Of a DNA stretch of 34,675 nt, positions 8,305-14,227 are shown one piece after another. Source of the DNA: [Phormidium] sp. LEGE 05292 (GTDB lineage Bacteria > Cyanobacteriota > Cyanobacteriia > Cyanobacteriales > Aerosakkonemataceae). The translations under genes and the position numbers were made by a program. The notes beneath the pieces are model-generated. The model ran no database searches, was not told where the DNA came from, and worked only from the letters and a program-made list of their open reading frames with translations. Numbering within the stretch: the stretch's first letter is position 1; every line of letters starts with the position of its first letter. The DNA lies in NCBI RefSeq assembly GCF_015207735.1, contig NZ_JADEWG010000069.1, forward strand, positions 1 to 34,675, given 5' to 3'.

Positions 8305-9315
8305 CTAAATAATTCTGGTTTGTCCCATACCCATTGCCGTTTTGCGCCCAACTCCAGCAAAAGCAGCGAAATGAGCTAAAGTTGTCGCAATTTGAGCTTG
8401 TTCGTTATTAGGAAACTGATAACGCACCCAACCTTTTGCACCAATTTCTGCTACCCCTTTCATTTTTAAAGCAACCGTTTGGAGTTCATAAGCAGCAGTA
8501 AAAGCTTGCCATTCAATTTCAGGTAATTGTAAGTCTTTAGGTGCTAAAACATTCCACTTTCTCCACAAACTAGAAAATACTAATTTTGGTAAAGGAAAAG
8601 GTTGAATTACCTGCCCTTGTTTAAAGCTGGTTGGCGACAAAAATTCTAAGTCAATAGTATTTTGACTAGGAACTTGAGCCAAAGCAGAAAAACTAGTCGA
8701 ATGCTGAATATTTACCCACTTTCCTAACCGACAAGGAATCTTAGTTAAGGTAATCTCATTCCCAATATCCTGACTCATTCCCCAAAGTAAAGGAGCAAGT
8801 AAATTCCTTTGCAAGATGCTAATTCTTAAAGTTAATTGGTTAGCAGTTTTACCAGGTTTTACTACTAAAGTGAAAGGGAATAAATCAGAACTATGTAGTC
8901 GTTCTGCTAAAGCGCGATCGGCAGTTGCTAACCACTGAAAACATAGAGCATGAATTGCCCGTCCTAAAGTTGGTGAAAGAGGTTCAAATGCTAATAAAGA
9001 AATCTCTACAATATGCAATTCATGACGATCGATTTCTACTCCAGTTAATTCATAAGATTGACCTTGCCATTGCACCACAGTTCGCTGACTAATTTGCCCA
9101 AAAATAGAGGGGATAATCTCGGCATATTGTCCCGAATCAGAAGCAACCGCTAAAACTTTATTCACTCCATTTTTTCTTGCCAAAGGTATCCAAATTGGCA
9201 AAGGCTCTACATTTGATAACCAAGTTTGTAGCGGGGTAATATTGCTGCTATTAGTTGGTTGTAAAACGAGGCTGAGTCCGGCGATCGGCAATTCATTTTC
9301 GCTCGTATAAATCAT
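8305..9315 (-). CDS. cas6: crRNA-processing endoribonuclease Cas6 (type I-B operon copy)
   Basis: About 336 residues from the ATG at 9315; a GTG at 9324 would add 3. The C-terminal glycine-rich loop GVGRKTAMGMGQT is the Cas6 signature, and LEFLSPTSFKQGQ with PKLVFSSLWRKWN are typical of the second ferredoxin-like half. The usual Cas6 beginning, a strand followed by a helix with the His that often does catalysis, appears only at about residues 103-125 (VEISLLAFEPLSPTLGRAIHAL). So roughly 100 residues precede the normal start. The gene overlaps the 3' end of cas5 by 23 nt. It probably cleaves the array 1 repeat below its TCCCC-GCAA-GGGGA stem, leaving the ACTGAAAC handle. Confidence 0.9.
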   Translation of the reverse strand: MIYTSENELPIAGLSLVLQPTNSSNITPLQTWLSNVEPLPIWIPLARKNGVNKVLAVASDSGQYAEIIPSIFGQISQRTVVQWQGQSYELTGVEIDRHELHIVEISLLAFEPLSPTLGRAIHALCFQWLATADRALAERLHSSDLFPFTLVVKPGKTANQLTLRISILQRNLLAPLLWGMSQDIGNEITLTKIPCRLGKWVNIQHSTSFSALAQVPSQNTIDLEFLSPTSFKQGQVIQPFPLPKLVFSSLWRKWNVLAPKDLQLPEIEWQAFTAAYELQTVALKMKGVAEIGAKGWVRYQFPNNEQAQIATTLAHFAAFAGVGRKTAMGMGQTRII

Positions 9316-10042
9316 ATTTAGCACTACTAGCTATTAATGACAAAGGTAAAAATCCAGTTTGAATAACTCGATCTTTATCTAATTGTGCTTTTTCATTAGA
9401 ATAAGGATTGATTTTGCTAAACTTGGTTTTAGCGCCCAAATCATCCATCAACTGCACAATAAAGCTTTGGTTTGGTTGGGGTGTAAATTGAGGATTTGAT
9501 GTAATTTCAGTAGCATCCGGTAAGTATTGAAAAAAGCAACCACGCTTTCCAAAATAGTTAATTTGTGCTAACAATTGTTGCAATTCTTCTACCTTAACAG
9601 TTGGGCCAAAACAAATTTGTAAATTGCCCTCTAGATACACCCATTCCCGAAACACAAATCCATCCTGCATCGGTACAGTAGGTCTAGTTTTATCTGCTTT
9701 ATCAGCAGTTTGGTCGTAATATCGTAGTTTGTAACCATTCCGATTTACTATTAATCGTTCCGGCGGTTGGACAAAAATTTGTAAGTCACGAATCCAGGTA
9801 AATTCATCGTTAGTCCACGAATCAAACTCTGTGCTGTGTGCGAAACCTTCACTTTCTAGTAATACTTTCAGAAGTGCCATTTTAATCGCGTAAGGAGTTG
9901 GCACTAAATTTGACCTCGCTGCCATACTAGTAGCATCAGAACGCTTGAGAGAAAATAAACTAACTGGTTGGTAAGTAACAGTAAGCCATTGTCCTGTTGA
10001 GTCAGGTAATGATGTTTTTGATTTATTCGATTGCTTCGGCAT
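9293..10042 (-). CDS. cas5: Cascade subunit Cas5
   Basis: 249 residues, between cas7 and cas6. The N-terminal strand VTYQPVSLFSLKRSDATSMAARSN, the NLVPTPYAIKMALLKVLL helix and the later FFQYLPDATEI fit Cas5, which caps the 5' handle of the crRNA in the surveillance complex. Identity rests partly on position and on the overlapping order cas7-cas5-cas6. No catalytic residue is expected in this role because a separate Cas6 is present. It overlaps cas7 by 20 nt and cas6 by 23 nt, indicating coupled translation. A Csc1 (I-D) identity was considered, but its partner Cas7 is of the DevR type, not Csc2. Confidence 0.78.
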   Translation of the reverse strand: MPKQSNKSKTSLPDSTGQWLTVTYQPVSLFSLKRSDATSMAARSNLVPTPYAIKMALLKVLLESEGFAHSTEFDSWTNDEFTWIRDLQIFVQPPERLIVNRNGYKLRYYDQTADKADKTRPTVPMQDGFVFREWVYLEGNLQICFGPTVKVEELQQLLAQINYFGKRGCFFQYLPDATEITSNPQFTPQPNQSFIVQLMDDLGAKTKFSKINPYSNEKAQLDKDRVIQTGFLPLSLIASSAKYDLYERK

Positions 10043-10997
10043 GATTGCTCTCCCAAGGTTGTGCGACGGTAATTAGTTGGGCAATTTGTTCGGCAAATTC
10101 TGCCATACTGTTAAAGGGAAATAAATGTACTGTACCTGCGCCATTTAATCGATTCAAAGTATCAGCAATACTCTGAATTTGGTCACGATAAGTTGACTCC
10201 AAAGCACTAATCATTGGTGCTGGACAACGGCGGGTAGTGACAGTAATTATTCCTTCAAAATCATCAGGATGTGGCAGATTGGTATTGCGTTTTGCACCAT
10301 TGGGTTGTAAATAGGTGTACATGACGCTTTTGAGTAAAGCATCTAGGCGTTTTTTGCGTTCGTCTAGAGCGATCGCATATTTGAAATCATGGGGATTATA
10401 ACCAATGCGAAATGCTTCAATATTTAAAACAGTAGCGTATAATCCCGAACTAATTTGTACGTTGTAAGGGGTAGGATTATCAATGCCATATTTAGCATGA
10501 AAATAACTTTGAGTTTTCACAAAGTCAGGTAAACCAACCACTGCACCAAATTCAATAACTGACTCGCGTTTTAGGGTTTGACCTTTCTTTTCTGTCACCA
10601 TAAACCCTTCTAAATCGCTGATGGTGCAACGTTGAATTACTTTGGCAGTTTTGGCAGTTAAATCAGTTTCTCCTTCAGCAAACAAAAATGTTTTTTGTTT
10701 TTCTGCTAACTCGATATCGTAGCCAATGCGATCGGGATTAAATTGCTTACCACCTTCTGATAAAGTCAATCCTTCTTCGATAGTGATTCGGTGTAAATGT
10801 TCCGCTTGAATATGTTTGAGCATATCACCAGATACACCATTAACAAACTTTGGTTCCGGGTCGCCTTTTTTGACAATATAGTAACGGCGAGTTAAAGATT
10901 GATTACCTTCATTTCCTTCATTATTCAATGCTTGTAATTGCCAAGATACTAAGCCACTAATGGAAATTGAATAAACTGTTAATGCTTGATTAATCAT
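10023..10997 (-). CDS. cas7: Cascade backbone Cas7, Cst2/DevR family
   Basis: 324 residues. The N-terminal SISISGLVSWQLQALNNEGN strand and loop, then VNGVSGDMLKHIQAEHL, match the DevR/Cst2-type Cas7 of I-B systems; further on VIEFGAVVGLPDF and YNVQISSGLYATVLNIEAF are also typical. Cas7 polymerises along the crRNA spacer and holds it for base pairing with target DNA. The gene is 16 nt after cas8 and overlaps cas5 by 20 nt. Its DevR identity is the main reason for calling this module I-B-like and not I-D, although I-D is common in cyanobacteria. Confidence 0.88.
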   Translation of the reverse strand: MINQALTVYSISISGLVSWQLQALNNEGNEGNQSLTRRYYIVKKGDPEPKFVNGVSGDMLKHIQAEHLHRITIEEGLTLSEGGKQFNPDRIGYDIELAEKQKTFLFAEGETDLTAKTAKVIQRCTISDLEGFMVTEKKGQTLKRESVIEFGAVVGLPDFVKTQSYFHAKYGIDNPTPYNVQISSGLYATVLNIEAFRIGYNPHDFKYAIALDERKKRLDALLKSVMYTYLQPNGAKRNTNLPHPDDFEGIITVTTRRCPAPMISALESTYRDQIQSIADTLNRLNGAGTVHLFPFNSMAEFAEQIAQLITVAQPWESNHAEAIE

Positions 10998-11013
10998 TGG
11001 TTAATTCTCCTAA

Positions 11014-11487
11014 TTATTCTTCGTCTGTTGTGTCTTCATCTGAGTCAGTTGAGTCATCAGCAATATCGGGTGAAGGTGATTTTTTGGCTGTATTCCATTT
11101 AGCGTAACCATAAGCAATCAATAAATTAGCTACTAGGACTGTATCGAATTCATTGATTAATTCCATCAACCTATCCAAATCTTCTTTAGTAGGCTGCACG
11201 CGCTTTAGACGCTTACCTTCGTTTAAGTATTTTTCGGACAAACGCAAATTTTCATGCTCATATTTACCGAGAAAATCTGCGATCGCACAAATAAAATCTT
11301 TTTTTGAACCCGACTGACTGCTTAAAAGTTGTGCTAATCCATAATTTCGCTGCCAATCTAATTCCTTTACCCCATCTTTAGTGGTAACTTTTCCCGCATA
11401 AACTGTTGCTTGATTTATGGCTTTGGCAATTCTCAAAAAACTGGCATCTCTGGTAATCTTAGTAAAATCAACATCTTTTTTGGTCAT
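11014..11487 (-). CDS. Possible internally translated small subunit Cas11 (within cas8)
   Basis: An in-frame ATG at 11487 (Met445 of Cas8, MTKKDVDFTKI) would give a 157-residue, largely helical protein sharing the Cas8 stop. A weak purine stretch (TGGAC) lies about 9-13 nt upstream. Known biology: I-B, I-C and I-D large-subunit genes can carry an internal start that produces Cas11, which lines the target-strand groove of Cascade. The helical character (FLRIAKAINQ, AIADFLGKYEHENLRLSEKYL, DRLMELINEFDTVLVANLLI) fits. No separate small-subunit gene is recognised in the operon, apart from the unidentified 102-residue protein upstream. Confidence 0.45.
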   Translation of the reverse strand: MTKKDVDFTKITRDASFLRIAKAINQATVYAGKVTTKDGVKELDWQRNYGLAQLLSSQSGSKKDFICAIADFLGKYEHENLRLSEKYLNEGKRLKRVQPTKEDLDRLMELINEFDTVLVANLLIAYGYAKWNTAKKSPSPDIADDSTDSDEDTTDEE

Positions 11488-12819
11488 GATATTTAGTCCA
11501 TTTACGGAAAACAAACGAGGGTTTTTCCCTTGAGAATTGGCTAATTGTTTGACAATATAATCAGCATAACTAGCTTGGAACCTAAAAAAGCTAGAGAAAT
11601 TAGTTCCAGTGATAAAGTCTCGATAAGCTGCTAACAATTCGCTATGTCCGGCTTCCGCTGATAAGGAAACAATTACTGATAGATGCTCTTGTAAAACATC
11701 TAAGTAATCGAGAAGTTCGGCATAATTATCGGGAATAATCCACCCTGGTAAACCCAGCGTAAATAATTCTTTGACACCATAAACTTGTCCTTTTGAGCCA
11801 AAATGCGTGCCGGGAAAACTGCCAATAAAATCATTTACTGGTTTTACCCAAAATTCAAAAAGATTTTCTTCTCTACCTTTGGCTTTCGCTTGATGATTTT
11901 CTAAAAGTTGCTGACATAATTTTAACACTAACTCAGCATCAAATCTCGCAATACCATGTCCGCCGCCTGGTGGATTAAATTGCCTCAAACTTCTTAGTAA
12001 GTCTCGGTATTTCTGCAAAGAAATATCTTTCGGTTCTAAGGCGACTACCCGCCAATCATAAGTGTTTTCCGCAACTTTGACTCGCTCAGAAATGGCAAAT
12101 TCAAACAAGCCATTAGCTATCAACCAAAGAGTTAACCAATCTACTTTTTGAGCATCAGTTCTATTGCTATCGGCTTTGATTCGATTGACTCCCTGTACAG
12201 CAGTGGGAAGATAAATTTTTACAGCCGCCGCTGTTTCTGGTAGTTTGACACCTGTTTGTTGAAAAAATAGCTCGGCAACTATTTCTGATATTGGCTGAGT
12301 ATGATTATTTTGAGCGAAACTTTGACATAAGGCAGTTACTAAACTTCCATAATGGTCTTTAAATTTCCAACTTTCTAACCATAAGCTATTATGATTGCGA
12401 TCGTGCCGCATGGAAACTAGAATCGCACCATTTTGCGTTCTTGGATCTGGCGGTTTTGGTACTTCTTCACTCCACTCTCCTTTGCCACCAGTTTGATAAC
12501 GATATTGTTGATATAGTTTACGTTTTTCTACCTCCTTAACTACATCAAAAAAGCTAGTTTCATCTGGTATTTGACTTTCATCTGTTTTCTGTCCTTTGAC
12601 AGGTGGAAATGGGTTGGTATAATCTAGTTGAGCAAAGGCGGCAATATCGATCGGTTTGGCAAATCGAATTTGGTAATTAGTTCCCGCATCGATTAGCTGC
12701 ATTTCTCTATTTTGTTGGGTGCGATGCAGTGCATCATCCACAATTTGTGCTAAACCCAATAACAAAAAGGTGTCAGCATAAGTATTAAATTTCTTCGGTA
12801 CAATCAGCGCCTCAGTCAT
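11014..12819 (-). CDS. cas8: Cascade large subunit, Cas8b-like
   Basis: 601 residues, first of the Cascade genes. I recognise it mainly by position and size; it has no HD, GGDD or zinc-ribbon motif, so it is not Cas10d. Features seen: FNPPGGGHGIARFDAE (281-296), FGSKGQVYGVKELFTLGLPGW (340-360), and a helical C-terminal domain from about residue 445 that ends in a very acidic tail (residues 586-601). The large subunit recognises the PAM and recruits Cas3. The helical C-terminus looks like a Cas11 small subunit, which in cyanobacterial I-B systems is made from an internal start (listed separately). A 108-nt hairpin-bearing gap separates it from the upstream small gene. Confidence 0.75.
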   Translation of the reverse strand: MTEALIVPKKFNTYADTFLLLGLAQIVDDALHRTQQNREMQLIDAGTNYQIRFAKPIDIAAFAQLDYTNPFPPVKGQKTDESQIPDETSFFDVVKEVEKRKLYQQYRYQTGGKGEWSEEVPKPPDPRTQNGAILVSMRHDRNHNSLWLESWKFKDHYGSLVTALCQSFAQNNHTQPISEIVAELFFQQTGVKLPETAAAVKIYLPTAVQGVNRIKADSNRTDAQKVDWLTLWLIANGLFEFAISERVKVAENTYDWRVVALEPKDISLQKYRDLLRSLRQFNPPGGGHGIARFDAELVLKLCQQLLENHQAKAKGREENLFEFWVKPVNDFIGSFPGTHFGSKGQVYGVKELFTLGLPGWIIPDNYAELLDYLDVLQEHLSVIVSLSAEAGHSELLAAYRDFITGTNFSSFFRFQASYADYIVKQLANSQGKNPRLFSVNGLNIMTKKDVDFTKITRDASFLRIAKAINQATVYAGKVTTKDGVKELDWQRNYGLAQLLSSQSGSKKDFICAIADFLGKYEHENLRLSEKYLNEGKRLKRVQPTKEDLDRLMELINEFDTVLVANLLIAYGYAKWNTAKKSPSPDIADDSTDSDEDTTDEE

Positions 12820-12890
12820 TGGTCGTTTTTCTCTATTGCTGTTGCTATTCTATTCCCCACTTGGAAAGGGGGTCTTCCAATTAAAGTGAT

Positions 12891-12921
12891 GCTGTTCCCA
12901 GGTAAGAAATCTGGAAACAGC
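12891..12921 (-). promoter_or_regulatory. Hairpin between the small orphan gene and cas8
   Basis: GCTGTTCCCAG and CTGGAAACAGC pair over 10 of 11 positions around a 9-nt loop. It lies in the 108-nt gap, 72 nt before the cas8 start, and is not followed by a T run in the cas8 direction, so attenuation, mRNA protection or processing is more likely than simple termination. A second short inverted repeat, TTGGAA/TTCCAA, lies nearer cas8 at about 12861-12880. Confidence 0.5.
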
Positions 12922-12927
12922 GGATGT

Positions 12928-13236
12928 TTACTTCTGGAACCGACTTGTTTGGGTAGAGGAATTAGCTAAACTGACCGGAGAAAGAACTATGTCCCATCGC
13001 CAAAACTTACCAGATTTTCTTACTTGAGAAGGTAAAATCTGCAAAACTCCGTACAAATAACCAACCTCTAACTTCCCATTTTTGGCACGAGTGCGAATTT
13101 CCTGAGCAGATAATTTTGCTTTGGCAACTATTTCCAGGAACTCTCGTACTTTCTCAGTAGTTAAACCGTTAGCAACTGGAAACTGAAAATTATTGAGGTT
13201 TAGCTCTAATTGCGAGCTTGTTGGTTTATAATTCAT
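12928..13236 (-). CDS. Small protein of unknown function, first gene of the I-B operon
   Basis: 102 residues; not recognised. A polar N-terminus (about 1-20) is followed by an amphipathic helical part (EKVREFLEIVAKAKLSAQEIRTRAKNG, split by a short turn) and KLEVGYLYGVLQILPSQ, then a Trp-containing strand (KFWRWDIVLSP) and a Ser/Thr-rich tail. No transmembrane segment or known catalytic motif is seen. The helical middle could be a DNA-binding or small-subunit-like element, but nothing proves it. The gene is colinear with cas8 and lies directly downstream of the candidate crRNA-like regulatory region, so it would be the first gene affected by that control. Confidence 0.6.
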   Translation of the reverse strand: MNYKPTSSQLELNLNNFQFPVANGLTTEKVREFLEIVAKAKLSAQEIRTRAKNGKLEVGYLYGVLQILPSQVRKSGKFWRWDIVLSPVSLANSSTQTSRFQK

Positions 13237-13261
13237 AATAATTACGAAAAATGTGAAAGGT

Positions 13262-13343
13262 AACGGCTTGATGTGGAAGATCAGCCGTTTCTAAAGCAGA
13301 CAATACGAGGAAGTGTCTCTGAAGTGGAAGTTCAGGGGCACTT
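13262..13343 (-). promoter_or_regulatory. Two strong hairpins in the untranslated region before the cas8 operon
   Basis: First hairpin, 13262-13289: AACGGCT and AGCCGTT form a 7-bp stem, extended by GA/TC past one bulged T. Second hairpin, 13311-13343: AAGTGTCTCTGAA and TTCAGGGGCACTT form a 13-bp stem with two G-U pairs around a 7-nt loop, followed on the plus strand by TTTTGTTGT-like sequence, so it could be a terminator for plus-strand transcription. For the minus-strand cas8 operon both lie in the 5' untranslated region, 26-107 nt before the first start codon. Confidence 0.55.
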
Positions 13344-13376
13344 TTGTTGTATCCGTACTTTAACACAAGTATTTCT

Positions 13377-13393
13377 TTTAATCCATAAGAATA
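13377..13393 (-). promoter_or_regulatory. Candidate target site of the lone-repeat RNA, upstream of the cas8 operon
   Basis: The minus strand reads TATTCTTATGGATTAAA here. The 17 nt that follow the lone repeat at 13480-13501 on the plus strand read TATTCTTATGGGTTAAA, one mismatch at position 12. Immediately 5' of the site on the minus strand is GTG, in the place a type I PAM would occupy. It lies 141 nt upstream of the first start codon of the operon (13236). A palindromic AGTATACT at 13422-13429, which holds a TATACT -10-like box on either strand, lies 29 nt further upstream. So the site could sit in or just after the cas8 operon promoter. Promoter placement is inferred. Confidence 0.55.
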
Positions 13394-13479
13394 CACTTTT
13401 ATTTTTTCTCAGCATTTTGCTAGTATACTTTCAGTGGGGTAGCAGACAGGCTACTGAAGGTTGACTATAGATAGAACAG

Positions 13480-13540
13480 AATCCCTGCAAGGGACTGAAA
13501 CTATTCTTATGGGTTAAAGTCTTCCATGCCATTTAACCTT
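13480..13540 (+). ncRNA. Candidate crRNA-like regulatory RNA (CreR-type) with a lone degenerate CRISPR repeat
   Basis: The 22 nt at 13480-13501 match the 3' part of the array repeats in transcribed orientation. The handle ACTGAAAC is exact, and the stem is kept as TCCCT-GCA-AGGGA: one C and the matching G of the array stem are both lost, so pairing is preserved. The rest of the repeat's 5' part is not recognisable. The next 17 nt (TATTCTTATGGGTTAAA) nearly match the site at 13377-13393. Beyond that, GGTTAAA (13512-13518) and TTTAACC (13532-13538) can form a closing hairpin. A GTAGC-N6-GCTAC hairpin lies upstream at 13439-13454. The RNA would be transcribed divergently from the cas8 operon. 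Extent is estimated; expression is not shown by sequence alone. Confidence 0.6.
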
Positions 13541-13584
13541 CTGCTATCCTCACCTCCTTAGCATTGCTAATAGAAAAGAGCGTT

Positions 13585-14211
13585 ATGGTTCAAGCAATAC
13601 CCACAATACCCACAACGGTTACATTTGACGAATTTATTGCTTGGTATCCAGAAGGGACGGGATGCCACTACGAACTACGCAGCGGAGAAATTGTCGAGAT
13701 GCCTAAACCTACAGGGAAACATTCGCGGGTAGCTGGTTTTACCATAGCTGAACTGAACTTTGAAATTAGACGGCTAATACTTCCCTATTTCATTCCCAAA
13801 GAATGCGTAATAAAATCTGTGCGCGACGAGTCTGGGTATGAACCTGATGTGATTGTACTGGATGAAAGATTGATCGCAGATAATCCCAGATGGGAAAAGG
13901 AATCTGTGATTACTCAAGGAAGTTCTGTCCGTTTGGTAGTGGAAGTGGTTTCTACTAATTGGAGTGATGATTATGCTTTAAAGTTGGAAGAATACGAAAT
14001 GCTAGGTATTTCGGAATATTGGATTATCGATTATTTGGGATTAGGAGGAAGGCGCTTCATTGGTAATCCTAAACGACCTACCGTTTCTGTCTATCAACTT
14101 GTCGAAGGAGAGTATCAAGTACGTCAGTTCCGAGAAAATGAACGGATTGAATCGCTGATTTTTCCAGAGTTGAATTTGACTGCATCACAAATTTTTCGAG
14201 CAGGTAATTGA
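13585..14211 (+). CDS. Uma2 family endonuclease-fold protein (DUF820)
   Basis: 208 residues from the ATG at 13585, which has AGAAAAGAG just upstream; a TTG at 13564 is possible but less likely. Typical Uma2 parts: TFDEFIAWYPE, YELRSGEIVEMPKPTGKHSRV near the start, then the PD-(D/E)XK-like residues in GYEPDVIVLDE, LVVEVVSTNWSDDYALKLEEY and GISEYWIIDY. Such genes are highly amplified in cyanobacteria and are often mobile-associated; nuclease activity has rarely been shown. It sits on the opposite strand between cas3 and the Cascade operon, converging with cas3 (16-bp gap), and is the only non-CRISPR gene inside the cas region, which suggests a later insertion. Confidence 0.88.
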   Translation: MVQAIPTIPTTVTFDEFIAWYPEGTGCHYELRSGEIVEMPKPTGKHSRVAGFTIAELNFEIRRLILPYFIPKECVIKSVRDESGYEPDVIVLDERLIADNPRWEKESVITQGSSVRLVVEVVSTNWSDDYALKLEEYEMLGISEYWIIDYLGLGGRRFIGNPKRPTVSVYQLVEGEYQVRQFRENERIESLIFPELNLTASQIFRAGN

Positions 14212-14227
14212 CAATTGTTTCATTGTT

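Noticed and set aside
9293-12819. Assignment of the operon to type I-D
   Set aside because: There is no Cas10d with HD and palm domains, Cas7 is DevR/Cst2-like and not Csc2, and Cas3 carries its own HD domain. I-B-like fits better.
13273-13464. Plus-strand 63-codon ORF before the Uma2 gene
   Set aside because: It runs through the hairpins and the proposed target site, has no family character and is better explained as non-coding.
13564-13584. TTG start for the Uma2 gene
   Set aside because: The ATG at 13585 has an AG-rich stretch just upstream and gives the usual Uma2 beginning.
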